A stretch of DNA of 64,000 nt from Cladorrhinum sp. PSN259. Its lineage: Eukaryota > Ascomycota > Sordariomycetes > Sordariales > Podosporaceae. The DNA is taken from contig MU867090.1 of NCBI GenBank assembly GCA_033725935.1, positions 372,001 through 436,000 of the forward strand, read 5' to 3'. Below, piece by piece: positions 1 through 11,056 of this stretch; position 1 is the first letter of the stretch; each line of letters begins with the position of its first letter. A program made the translations under genes and the position numbers. Under the pieces are notes generated by a model that saw only the letters and a list, made by a program, of their open reading frames with translations, was not told the DNA's origin and did not search any database.

Positions 1-977
1 CGTCAACGAGATCAAGCCAAGCTTTTTTTTTTTAGACTGTGTTTTATTTGTCTCAGTTTCCACTTTTGAGACAATTCCGAGATATTTCCTTTTTCCCAAC
101 GATCGTAATGTAGGGATTTTTAGTTCCCAGTTTTTCGTCCTTTTTGATCTTTAGCACCGTGGCCCTTGCTTCCACTCAAAACGTCGTCGAATCAAGACGC
201 CGCTTAAAGAAATATCGCCCGCCCCTTCCCATCCGTCTCATCCGTTTTTATCCACCCCCAAAACGGGAAGTCCCGTATACTAGTGTAGAGGAAGGATTTT
301 TGTTTGGGGGGGGGGGGGGGGGTGTTAGATCCACGGAGCACCACCGGGTTTGCAAATGCCGAACAAGAACCGTTTTTGCCCCGGTATGACCCAAATCAGA
401 TATATGGAGCCCCGTTTGTGGCCGATTATGCGTCTTCCGGAAAGATCGGGATAGGGGTTGTTTCAATCAAAGAATATTTCAAGAGATATCAACAACCACA
501 ACACGAGGATAACATAAAAAGAAAAAGAAAAAAGGAAAGGGAACCCATGTAAAATCAGCGTGTGAAACACCAGAATACCGTCCGTTCCGCCGCAAACGCA
601 CAACAGGCGGAAGAGGAAAGGGGGGAGAGAGTGGACATACCGTGACCGATTCGGGCTTTTGTCCAGTCGCCATCGTCGCGAAAGGACGGCGGACGGCGGC
701 CGGCTTCTCCAGTTCCGTGCCACCGCCGGCTTCGCTGGGAATCTGAATGGAGTAGCGACGGGATTTGTCGGTTGCGGTGTATGGCCACAATAGGGGAGAA
801 AGCGAGTTTAATATCACCGAAGAAGCATTCTTTCCCCTCGGCTTATAACTTGGTGATCTTTTCTATTATTGCCTTCATCTTTGAAATGTTATATACTAAT
901 CAAAACAGTTTTACCACTTACTACTTTTCTTATCTTCAATATACTTCTTTAAACCCCTTCACATTTTCCACTTAAAT
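1..977. other. Non-coding upstream region with poly-G tract
   Basis: I see no supported gene here. The short open frames overlap one another on both strands and resemble no family. The stretch holds a T-rich run near 24-33, an uninterrupted run of 17 G at 306-322, and a T/C-rich, A/T-rich block at about 840-975 just before the first start codon, which is the likely core promoter and leader of the dehydrogenase-propeller gene. Confidence 0.5.
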
Positions 978-2900
978 ATGCTTGTTTGGCAGCCCCCCGT
1001 CATCGGTTCCAGACCCGTCGCTGTCCTTGGTGCCGGCGTGCTCGGTCGCAGGATAGCCTGCTCCTTCGTTTCGGGCGGGTACAACGTCCACATTCGTGAC
1101 CCTTCCGCCGAGGCCAGACAAGCCGCACTCCAGTACATCGACGAGAACAAGAGCGAGTATGCCAAGCACCTGCCCAACGACGGCGCTGCCGCCACCGTTC
1201 AGCCTGGATCTTACACCGCTTCCGAAGACATCGAAACCGCCGTGAGGGACGCGTGGCTCGTGGTGGAGGCTGTGCCCGAGAAGCTAGAGCTCAAAATTGA
1301 TACCTATGGCGAGCTTGACCGCCTGTCGCCGCCTGACTGTATCCTGGGCTCAAATAGCTCCTCCTTCAAGTCTAGCCTGATGCTCGACAAGGTTGCCAAC
1401 CCCCAGAGGAGGAGGCTGATTTGCAACATCCACTTCACCATGCCCCCCAAGATCCGCACCGTCGAGCTCATGACCGACGGTGAGACGGAGCCCGGCGTGT
1501 TTCCCTTCCTCTCTGGGGTGCTGAGGAGCTGCGGCATGTTGCCCGCCACCGCAAGGAAAGAATCAACTGGGTAGGTCAGCTTATCTGTTGTAACACCCGA
1601 GAGTACGCGGCTGACAAGAGCCTCTGAGTCACACAGGTTCATCTTCAACCGCCTTTGGGCCGCCATCAAGCGCGAGATCCTTATCATTCTTGCCGAAGGC
1701 GTCAGCGACCCAGCCGAGATCGATGGCCTATTTGAGCACATGTTCCAGGCCAGCGTGCTCCCTTGTCGGTTGATGGACCAGGTCGGCCTCGACACCGTGG
1801 CATTCATCGAAGACAACTACATTGCGGAACGAAAACTCGACCCTACAATGACTGTCGACTGGCTTCGCGAAAATTACATCAGCAAGGGCCGTCTCGGCCT
1901 CAAGAGCGGCGAGAATGGCGGTCTATACCCCCCAGCCTGCGCTGCAGCACCCTCCCAGAAGTCTGAGCAGCAGCAGCAGCAACAGCAGCAAGAGAAGCCA
2001 GATATTTACTTACTTGACGTTGGTCTAGGGGGTAACCTGGACAAGATCGAAAACGCCTCAACAAACGGCAAGATTCTCCGTCTCAATGGCGCCACCAACA
2101 AGGTTGAGACGTTGGTATCTGGTCTTGCTGCTCCTGACGGTATCGACATCTCCCCCTCAACCGGCCGCATGTACTGGACGAACATGGGCGCTAGTACCAG
2201 CGCTCGCGACGGCTCCGTCATGTCCGCCAAGCTCGACGGCAGTGACGTTCGGACGCTCATCCCCTCCGGCGGTGTCTTCACGCCCAAGCAAGCCGTCGTC
2301 GTTGAGTCCCGGCAGAGACTCTACTTTTGTGATCGGGAAGGCATGGGCGTGCACAGCGTCGGTCTGGACGGCAAGGACCACAAGATTCTCGTCCAGCGCA
2401 CGGCACCCACCGACGACGTGTCGGACCTCACTTCCCTCCCGAGCTGGTGCGTCGGCGTGACCGTTGACGAGAAGGCTTCAAAAATCTACTGGACGCAAAA
2501 GGGATGCTCGAAATCTAACCAGGGCCGCATTTTCAGAGCCGACCTGGATGACGGCTCCAACATTGAGCTGCTGTTTGATAAGCTGCCCGAGCCCATTGAT
2601 TTGGAGATTGACGCCGAGACTGGCACCCTCTACTGGACTGATAGAGGCGAGCACCCCAGAGGCAACTCTTTGAACAAAGCTTCGGTGGCGGCCGGTGGTT
2701 CAAGTTCCGGCGCCCCCAAACCAGAGATTATTGCCCGACACTTCCACGAGGCCATTGGGTTGAAGCTGGATCTCGCAAACAAGCGGGTTTTTGTCACCGA
2801 CTTGGGTGGTTCCGTGTACAGCGTCAACGTCGAGACTGGGAAGAAGGAGGTTTTGGTTTCTGATGATGGGTCTTATACCGGTATTGCTATATATCATTAG
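978..2900 (+). CDS. 3-hydroxyacyl-CoA dehydrogenase fused to YWTD beta-propeller
   Basis: Two exons, 978-1570 and 1637-2900, give 618 residues; the 66-nt intron (GTAGGT...CACAG) joins in phase to read GFIFNRLWAAIKREIL. Residues 1-197 form the NAD-binding half of a 3-hydroxyacyl-CoA dehydrogenase (lambda-crystallin-like), with the dinucleotide motif GAGVLG at 18-23. Residues 199-300 are the C-terminal dehydrogenase helices. A CAG/CAA-encoded poly-Gln linker follows (about 308-316). Residues 320-618 form an LDL-receptor class B/SMP-30-like beta-propeller with RMYWTNMG, KIYWTQKG and TLYWTDRGEHPRGN strands. The first half should oxidise or reduce a 3-hydroxyacyl or related hydroxy substrate with NAD(H); the propeller's job is unknown. 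There is no signal peptide and no obvious peroxisomal C-terminus (it ends IAIYH). One open frame runs across linker and propeller, so the fusion is not an assembly join inside an intron. Confidence 0.85.
1571..1636 (+). other. Intron of dehydrogenase-propeller gene
   Basis: The donor is GTAGGT and the acceptor is ACACAG. Removal joins codon phase 2 to phase 2 and keeps the conserved dehydrogenase C-terminal domain intact, whereas read-through meets a stop at 1572-1574. Confidence 0.85.
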
Positions 2901-3709
2901 ATAGGTAATGGAGACTTGCTGGAGGATACAGGATAGAAATACCCCCACAAATAAATTTTTTTGGAACAGATATTTTGCAACGAGGCTGCAGGCTGGAAGA
3001 AGGAGCTACATCACAAGGCATCGACGTGGAAGACGAGTCCAGTCGCAGGACCTACCTGCTTACATGAATATTCAGAGACAAACGGGAATTAACAGACAGG
3101 CACAAGAAGGACGTATTCTTATCCTCGGAAATAGTGCTGATTGGACCATCTATCCGCCCAAGACTCAACCTGGACTATATCCCCTCCACGAGATGGAATG
3201 AAAATCAATGAGCGGTTATACATTTTCCAAATTTTTGGTTTACCTTTTTCCTTTTGATCTCGGTTTCTTGATGGTCCTTCAGTTTTCATTCACGCAGCAG
3301 GTCAACAAGAACGGATAACGACCTCTGAATTTAATGACCGGATGGTTGTTATTCTAAACACTCAAGTTGGTGCGAATAATTACCCGTCTGGACGGGAAAA
3401 GAGATATCAATTCTGGTGAGGCTCAGCCATACCAGTCGGTGGGTGTAGTCCTCATCGACAACCACTACACCCATGTAATTGAATGTCCCAGATAGTCAGT
3501 CTGCTTATAAACTGGTGCCAAAAGGCGCCACGTTAGTAGTTTACCCAGAAAGTTAAGCTTAAGGTCCGGTCAATGTATAATATGACGTCATTCACCCTTT
3601 CCCACCCCCTGCACAAATTCCAGATTCAACGGTCGTTTTTTCAAATACGTGCAATTGCTTTTTTTTGATTTTGAACACTGCAAAAATCGAGGACGAGGAC
3701 TGAAAGAAA
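2901..3709. other. Intergenic region with CRE palindrome
   Basis: This is 3' flank of the dehydrogenase-propeller gene and promoter of the mitochondrial carrier. Small open frames are not convincing. The only clear site is a perfect TGACGTCA palindrome at 3583-3590. Confidence 0.5.
3583..3590. promoter_or_regulatory. TGACGTCA, ATF/CREB-type bZIP site
   Basis: This is a perfect 8-bp palindrome 120 bp before the carrier start codon. It is the classical binding site of fungal ATF/CREB bZIP factors. Function is inferred from sequence only. Confidence 0.4.
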
Positions 3710-4849
3710 ATGAGGGATAGTACGCAAAAAGAGATCATGGCGGTAAGTTTGCCTTGCATCATTCCACAAGCCTGGGCCCTAGAAACAGAAACACTGACAT
3801 GATTAAACCTTGATGTGTAGGCAGGCGCCATTGCGGCCTTCACAGTCGATCTGCTTGTATATCCTCTAGATACTCTGAAAACCAGAATCCAAAGTCAGGA
3901 CTTTTCCAAAGTTGCAAAAGAAACCGTCAAAAGATCTGGGTCGCAAAACCTAAAGGGCCTATATCAAGGGATTGGGAGTGTGATATTTGCAACTTTACCG
4001 GCTGGTGAGTATTCAAGACGCCATGTCACATATACCTCTCCGTATCTTTGTACAAATCTGGTGTAACTGACATATCACATTTTTCGTATCGGTTACTGAT
4101 TAGCCGGCATATTCTTTATGACCTACGAATCAGCAAAGTCGGCGCTCAGAAATTCAGCGTTACCTCTCAGCAAAATCCCCCAGCCAGCAATACACTCCCT
4201 CGCCTCTGCAGCTGCCGAGTTGGCTTCGTGTGCGATACTTACCCCGGCCGAAGTGATCAAGCAGAATGCCCAGGTTCTTCAACGATCATCCAGCACCACC
4301 TCTGGAAATCAGAACCGATCATCCTCCCTTGAAGCATTACACATGGTGTTGCGCAGTGAGGGCGGCGCGTGGCGGAGACTCTGGAGTGGATACACGGCTC
4401 TTGCTGCAAGAAACCTGCCCTTCACTGCTCTGCAGTTTCCAATGTTTGAGTTCTTTCGTGGACAGTCATGGATATGGCGCCGGGACGGGACGTCACAGAC
4501 AGGCAGCAAGACTGGAAATGTCCCTGCCAAAGTCGGACCGAGTCTTGTCGAAACCGGGTTAATAACAGGGGTGAGTGCGGCCGTATCAGGGAGCCTTGCA
4601 TCGTTGATAACAACGCCGATGGATGTGATAAAGACGAGAATGATGCTGCGGGATGATAACGTTGGCGGATGGGGAGTTGCAAAGCTCGTTGTTCAGGAGC
4701 GCGGGATTCGTGGACTCTTTCGAGGTGCCGTTCTTCGCGTGTCGTGGACGGCTCTCGGAAGCGGGCTGTATCTCGGGTCTTACGAGACGGCCAAGGTTTG
4801 GCTGAAAGGCGGCTCAAGTGCAGACGAGGAGCAGGGAGATGGTATTTGA
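3710..4849 (+). CDS. Mitochondrial carrier, S-adenosylmethionine (Pet8/SAMC) type
   Basis: Three exons, 3710-3742, 3821-4004 and 4104-4849, give 320 residues with introns of 78 and 99 nt. The protein has the three-fold solute-carrier layout, with signature motifs PLDTLK, PAEVIK and PMDVIK, one per repeat of two transmembrane helices. The second repeat reads ELASCAILTPAEVIKQNAQV, close to the ELCACLVRVPAEVVKQ-type stretch of the yeast mitochondrial SAM importer Pet8, which suggests exchange of cytosolic S-adenosylmethionine for matrix S-adenosylhomocysteine across the inner membrane. Substrate assignment rests on this resemblance and could be wrong within the family; membership of the carrier family is secure. 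The start is the only ATG that reaches the first repeat in phase, and its first exon is only 11 codons. The S-adenosylhomocysteinase gene lies about 5 kb downstream. Confidence 0.82.
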
Positions 4850-5782
4850 CAGGCGATAACGGTGGCCTGCATTGTCGTGTTGGATGTAACATTCGCCTCG
4901 GTGTTCACCCTCCGTCCAAAACTCTTATCTTGCGCCGGTCAGCGGCAGTAGCGTCACAGCTGTTTGTGCTCGTTGATTGCAGGTGTGTGTCTGGAAAGAG
5001 AGCATTGATCGTCGAACCATTGCATCAAGAGCAAAAAAAGTCAGGGGTGCAAATCAGTATTTTTGACCACCCTCGAAAGAGTAACGAGGAGAAACCCCAG
5101 AGAAAACTGAAGGAAGGTGAAGTGGATGCTGGTGGTATCCATACCGCAGGTTCTTATAATGATTGCGGAAGAGCGAGTATCCAATTGCGCGGATATTACA
5201 TAGCCCCCATATCCGGGATTTATTACCACAAAGAACCCTTCCGTGCGGTCAACACCTCCAACCCAAAAAAAAATAATGAGATACAATAGGCCTACTCGTT
5301 TCATCATCCCTCCGCTTTGTGCAGAGTTCCGCTGATAAATGCAATTGATGCAATGCATGCTTTTGTCCGCTCTCACGCGCCGTTTCCTCCGTCAGAGACC
5401 ACCGTTAGTCCCAGAGTTTGAACAATGTCACCACCCTTGCAACCGATGGCGCCATCGGCACGGCTTCCACCAGCAGGGTCAGGAGAACTGTCCCGATGAC
5501 TGGCAGGCTTCATTGATACAGGCAAGCATGAATTCGTGATTTGACCACTGCATGTCACCAGCAGCCTGTCTGATATCGGTGAGCCCCAGTTGCAGCCGAC
5601 CTCGCCCTCTCCCTCCCCCTCCCCTGCATCCTCATCATATCTCATCAACGTCAGAGATTTTCCCGCAAGAGGTATAATACGCACCCTTCTCCGAGAGCCA
5701 TCCCCCCCCCCTCTTACTTTACCCGCACTCATCTCCCACCATCTCACGCCGGTGTGAGACATCTTCCCCCGCGTCAACCACC
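4850..5782. other. Intergenic region, pyrimidine-rich promoter
   Basis: No gene is supported. Open frames that run out of the carrier 3' end into this stretch have no protein-like features. Strong C/T-rich tracts at about 5594-5635 and 5700-5725 lie just before the UPF0643 start, as is common in fungal core promoters. Confidence 0.5.
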
Positions 5783-6540
5783 ATGGCGATATCCCAAGGG
5801 CTTGAAGTCGTAGTCGGGGCGCAAGCTGGTGCGCAACGGAGGGAATGTACCAAAGACCAGCTTGTGGTAGTCTCCGAGACAGAGGTGGATATCTCGGCAA
5901 CACCATCGCCAGACCCCGACAGATATCTCGTCGTATCGCCCTACACCGAATTGGAGCACCTCCTCGACCTTCAGACTCTCGATACCGAGAACCAGCTCCT
6001 TGCACTTGCCCTGACCAAAATGTCCAGTCTCAGAGATGACTATGCCACAGCACCGTATCTTGACACCTTCAACTGGAATGAAGTCTTTGATACCCTCAAG
6101 GCACTTGCCCAAGACAGACAACACACCTGGAAGAAAAGTTCCTTCTATGTGGTTGCTTTCCGCTCCCAAATCCCACCAACAACCGTGTACGCCGATCTTG
6201 GGGCTCTCGACAAGGCTGCCCACATTGAAGCCACGGCAAGCGGAGGCTTCCTCAAGTATGTATAGAACAACCTCATTTCTCCAAACGACGATAAGTGATG
6301 ACCAACTCTGCTAACGCTTGCTGCAGGTATTGGTTCGGCACTCCTGACATTGACGGGCGCAACTTGGCGACTTGTGTCTGGAGATCACAGGAAGATGCAA
6401 GAAAAGGTGGCGTAGGACCTGCTCACCGCAAAGCAGCTGGTGCCGCGCGTCATCTGTACTCTTTTTGGAAGATTGATCGGCATCGACTGACCATAGAGGA
6501 CGGCATCAGTGGCTGGTCCATCACGGATTGGACCGACTGA
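5783..6540 (+). CDS. UPF0643 family protein
   Basis: Two exons, 5783-6255 and 6327-6540, joined across a 71-nt intron (GTATGT...CTGCAG), encode 228 residues. The start lies in a strong ACCATGG context. The second exon carries the family's most recognisable stretch, YWFGTPDIDGRNLATCVWRS, followed by a His/Ala-rich helix and a WKIDRHRLTIEDG strand. This matches the fungal UPF0643 family (fission yeast PB2B2.08-like), which has no established biochemical function. No signal peptide or transmembrane segment is visible, so it is probably soluble. Read-through of the intron would stop after two codons. Family assignment is from memory of the motif and should be confirmed by a profile search. Confidence 0.78.
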
Positions 6541-7349
6541 GCGAGGCTGGGCATACAAGTTATAATGGGAACGGTGCAGGCGTTGAGGCGTTGAGAATAG
6601 GGTTTGCTTGCTTGTAGAGAAATGTGCATTTTAGCGGCGTTGATATCCATAGAAATATAGATGGCGTTAGATTCACCGAGTTTGGTGAAAGTTGATGGCA
6701 AAATGAAGAACTGAGGAAAGAGGAAACGTGATGGGTGTCGTTCATTTAAGGATTCAATGGCCAATTGCGAACGTGGGGGGCGTGGGATGGTTGCCAAATC
6801 AGTCCGTCTGTTGATTTCGTGATGGGAAACCATGCCCCTCATTCCCAAAATGCCAGCACACTTTCGTGATTGTGATTGAACATGGCTGCTCGAAATGCCG
6901 GTGTGCAGCTGACTCTGAGCACAAATTTGACATATCAGAGGGTTGTAACACATGCTTCAAGCCATTCAACCCTTTTTTGACGACACCCAGGCCCATTTGA
7001 AGCTGTTATGTCTCCATTCAGAGCTCAAGGTGAGTGCAGCGAAAAAGATGTGGGGGGATTGGGGAAAAGGCGGGGCGTGTCGTGGAAGACCCACACGGTG
7101 CGCAATGGGTTTGACCCCACATTTGGTAGTTGCGCCACACTTGGCAGCCGCAGCTGATTCTTTGAGTGCTCGCAGACTGCCTTTCAAGCCACGCTTTGCC
7201 CACAAACTAGCGAGTTTTCCGAAACTTCGTGAAAAGAAAAGTTGATAGTCGCCAGCAACGTCAGCGCCCCAGCCGATACCCAACCGAAGCCGTTTGCGAA
7301 GATACGCGAACCCACGTACATTTCGGCGCCAATATCTCAAATCTTCAAC
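6541..7349. other. Intergenic region
   Basis: This holds the 3' flank of the UPF0643 gene and the promoter and leader of the eIF3h gene. Open frames on either strand look like chance frames. I see no repeat or RNA gene. Confidence 0.5.
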
Positions 7350-8565
7350 ATGGTTGACGCTCAGAAGGATGTGCCGTTCAAGTCGGTCCAGGTCGAGGCG
7401 CTCGTGAGTCGTCCCCCGTCCCTCCCGGGCCCGGAGCCCCGCCTTGGCCACCCTCGAATATACTGACGACAGGGCAGGTGGTCATCAAGATCGTGAAGCA
7501 CTGCTCGGCCAGCTTCCCGACCGCTGCGACCGGCTCCCTCGTGGGCATGGACAACAACGGAGTCCTCGAGGTCACCAACACTTTCCCATTCCCCACCGTT
7601 GATACCTCCAACTCGGACCACCAGAGCGATGCCTCGAGCCTTGCCGCCGCCGCTCCCCGCGCAAAGGCCAACCTTGTCTACCAGAATGAGATGATCAGAC
7701 ACCTCAAGGAGGTCAACGTCGACGCCAACAACGTCGGCTGGTACACTAGCGCCACCATGGGCAACTTCATCAACCTCAGCTTCATCGAGAACCAATATCA
7801 CTATCAGCGTGACAACGACAAGACCGTTGCTCTCGTCCACGATGTCAGCAGGAGCTCACAAGGCGCTCTGAGCCTCCGCGCATTCAAACTCTCCCCCGAG
7901 TTTATGGCTGCCTACAAGGAGGGAAAGTTCACAACCGAGAGGTACGGCAATCCCCCCCTTTTCCCCGCTAGTCTGGTACTGACGTGATATCAACAACAAA
8001 TAGCTTGACCAAGTCCAAGTTGTCGTTCAGGGATGTCCTGGTTGAGGTCCCCGTTACCGTACACAACTCTTACCTCCTTTCGTCGTACCTTCACCAGGTC
8101 CCTGCCGCACCTGAGACCTCCGAGGTCCCTCTTCCCGCTTCTCTGAACGATATCCGCCGCGATCCTGTCAGACTCCCCGCCCACCCATCTTTCGATTCTC
8201 TCGATCTCTCGATCGACCCCTTCCTTGAGAAGACCTGCGATTTATTGCTCGACAGCATTGAAGCCCACTATACCGACCTCAACAACCACCAGTACTACCA
8301 GCGCCAGCTCGCGCGTGAGCAGTTCAAGATCCAGCAATGGCAGACGAAGAGGAAGGCGGAGAACGCCGCCCGCTTGGCGGCTAAGCAGTCCCCTCTCCCC
8401 GAGGACGAGTGGCAGAGGCTGTTCAAGCTTCCCCAGGAGCCCAGCAGACTGGAGGGTATGCTCAACGCACGGCAGGTGGAGCAGTATAGCAAGCAGGTCG
8501 ATGGGTTCACAGCAACAATCACTTCAAAGATGTTTGCTGTCAGGGGGAACTTGCTGCCTGAGTAG
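7350..8565 (+). CDS. eif3h: Eukaryotic translation initiation factor 3 subunit H
   Basis: Three exons, 7350-7403, 7478-7941 and 8004-8565, give 359 residues with introns of 74 and 62 nt. Residues 10-160 form an MPN domain: [18 protein letters not shown] opens it and [20 protein letters not shown] lies in its core. The metal-binding JAMM histidines are not present as a catalytic set, as expected for a structural MPN subunit. The C-terminal half is helical and charged, with [20 protein letters not shown] near the end, typical of eIF3h. It belongs to the eIF3 complex on the 40S subunit. The first exon is short (18 codons) and starts with [19 protein letters not shown] second eIF3 subunit, eIF3j, is encoded near 58 kb. 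Confidence 0.92.
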
Positions 8566-9645
8566 AAAAGGACCAGCAGGTTGGAATATCCGAGAAAGAA
8601 ATGACGCGGAACGGGGAAGAAGGGCAGGCGGCAATGACTGGGTCTTTTTCGTCTGCATTAGGGCTGGCGTTCTGGGTTATAGGCAGGTTTGATAGCTTAG
8701 TTTTCCGGGCCGGCCATGCTGTCCATCACTCGAGGCCGCGGATGGGATGATCAGGAGAAGGGGTAAATTTCAAGGTTGACACTGCCCGAGCCACCAGCTG
8801 GAAGGGTCGGGAGTGCATGTGCACTTAGCCAACGGCGTGCATTGGTTAAGGTAATAAAAAATACCAGCGATTCTGATTTTTTTTTTTTACACAAAACTTG
8901 AGGCGCGAATAAAACCTCCGGGAGATCTTTGTTTTGGTACTTTGTAGATATCTTTGCCTAACACAAGACGGTGTCTGAGTACGGAGTCAGCCGTGTCTCT
9001 CGTCCAAGGAGGTTGGATTCTCTCCACGGACGCCCCCCGAGTTATTGCCCATCATTGCCCCTCTCAGGGCATTCGATCAACGGCGCATTCTTTCAGAGTG
9101 GCAGAACGAATGTGGGGGGCAGCCCAACCAATGTGGAATTGCCCGAACGCTGCAGGGGTGTGATTTTTCTTTCTCACCGCCATGGCCCGCCCTTGTTGGC
9201 AGCTTTTTATCAACCCACCCGCACAGCGCACACATCCCTCCCCACTCCTTCTTTATTCCGGTGACTTTTCTTTCCTTTCCGTTCAAAAGCTTCCGAATTG
9301 CCTGTTTCGAAGGTAAGAATTCCAGGTACATTCCATTGCTATAACTACATTGGTAGTTTTTGTTTCCCTCGTCTTCCTATTGTTATTTTTCCCTTTTTTT
9401 TTCTGTTTCGTATTCGTTGAGAAAAAGTAATCGGCAATTAACTTTTGTTGCCCCAGTACCCCTCACTCCGAAACTCCGCCCCTCTTTTGAAGTAGGTAAT
9501 CCAACGATAAATGCCCCACTGAACTCCTCCCATCGTTTTTCTTTCTTTTCCTCTGCATCTCCTCCTCCTCCGTGTGTTGCTCTTCAGGTCTGACCCGGCG
9601 TCCCTCTCAGCATCACCCTCATCTCCTCATCAACAAATACACAAA
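8566..9645. other. Promoter and long leader of S-adenosylhomocysteinase
   Basis: No gene is visible. The stretch has a T-run near 8879-8889, a CCAAT box at 9128-9132, and long pyrimidine tracts after 9240. GGTAAGAA at 9312-9319 and TTCAG at 9583-9587 could border an intron of about 275 nt in the 5' untranslated region. Confidence 0.5.
9313..9587 (+). other. Possible 5'UTR intron of the S-adenosylhomocysteinase gene
   Basis: A GTAAGA donor at 9313 follows CGAAG, and a TTCAG acceptor ends at 9587, 58 nt before the start codon, with pyrimidine-rich sequence before it. Highly expressed fungal housekeeping genes often carry such leader introns. No coding phase constrains it, so this is an inference. 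Confidence 0.35.
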
Positions 9646-11056
9646 ATGGCTGCACCAGCTTCCAACTTCAAGGTGGCGGATCTCTCGCTCGCCGCCTTCG
9701 GCCGCAAGGAGATCGAGCTCGCTGAGAATGAGATGCCCGGCCTCATGGCCATTCGCAAGTATTATGGCGAGGACCAGCCCCTCGCTGGCGCCCGCATCGC
9801 CGGCTGCTTGCACATGACTATCCAGACCGCCGTCCTCATCGAGACCCTCACTGCTCTTGGTGCCGAGGTCACTTGGACTTCCTGCAACATTTTCAGCACC
9901 CAGGACCACGCCGCTGCTGCCATTGCGGCCAGCGGTGTCCCCGTCTTCGCCTGGAAGGGCGAGACCGAGGAGGAGTACAACTGGTGCCTTGAGCAGCAGC
10001 TTGTTGCCTTCAAGGACAACAAGAAACTCAACTTGATCCTCGACGACGGTGGTGATCTTACCCACCTCGTCCACACCAAGTACCCTGAGATGCTCAAGGA
10101 CTGCTACGGTGTCTCAGAGGAGACCACCACCGGTGTCCACCACCTTTACCGCATGCTCCAGAAGGGCGAGCTCCTCGTCCCCGCCATCAACGTCAACGAC
10201 TCCGTGACCAAGTCCAAGTTCGACAACCTATACGGCTGCCGCGAGTCCCTCATTGACGGTATCAAGCGCGCTACCGATGTCATGATTGCTGGCAAGATCG
10301 GTGTCGTCGCCGGTTTCGGTGATGTCGGCAAGGGCTGCGCTATGGCTCTCCAGGGTATGGGTGCCCGCGTTCTCGTTACTGAGATTGATCCTATCAACGC
10401 CCTCCAGGCTGCCATGGCTGGCTTCCAGGTCGTGTCCATGGATAAGGCTGCCCAGATGGGCCAGATCTTCGTCACCACCACTGGCTGCCGTGATATCCTC
10501 GTTGGCAAGCACTTCGAAGCCATGCCCAACGATGCCATCGTTTGCAGTACGTTACCCTTTACGTCTCTCTCTTCTCATTTTTCGGTTGCTAACCTGCTGC
10601 TTTTTAGACATTGGTCACTTCGACTGCGAGATCGACGTTGCCTGGCTCAAGGCTAACGCTGCGTCCGTCCAGAACATCAAGCCCCAGGTTGACCGCTTCC
10701 TTATGAAGAACGGCCGCCACATCATCCTCCTTGCCGAGGGCCGTCTCGTCAACCTTGGCTGCGCCACTGGCCACAGCTCTTTCGTCATGTCCTGCTCTTT
10801 CACCAACCAGGTCCTTGCTCAGATCATGCTTTACAAGAACGAGGATGTCGAGTTCGGCAAGAAGCACATTGCTTTCTCCAAGAACGGCAAGCTCGAGAAG
10901 AAGGTCTACGTCCTTCCCAAGATCCTCGACGAGGAGGTCGCCCGTCTCCATCTTGCCCACGTCAACGTTGAGCTTACCAAGCTCACTGACGTCCAGGCCG
11001 AGTACCTCGGCCTCCCCGCTGAGGGTCCCTTCAAGAGCGACCACTACCGCTACTAA
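9646..11056 (+). CDS. sah1: S-adenosylhomocysteinase (adenosylhomocysteine hydrolase)
   Basis: Two exons, 9646-10546 and 10608-11056, give 449 residues, exactly the yeast Sah1 length. The 61-nt intron splits the codon for Asn in [13 protein letters not shown]. The enzyme hydrolyses S-adenosylhomocysteine to adenosine and homocysteine, relieving product inhibition of methyltransferases; it is a cytosolic NAD-dependent tetramer. Visible motifs are [15 protein letters not shown], the NAD-binding [17 protein letters not shown], the substrate-site GCRDI segment, and the C-terminal KSDHYRY tail. The start at [20 protein letters not shown] fits the family; an in-frame TTG further upstream is not needed. 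Codon use is strongly C-ending, as in highly expressed fungal genes. Confidence 0.97.
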
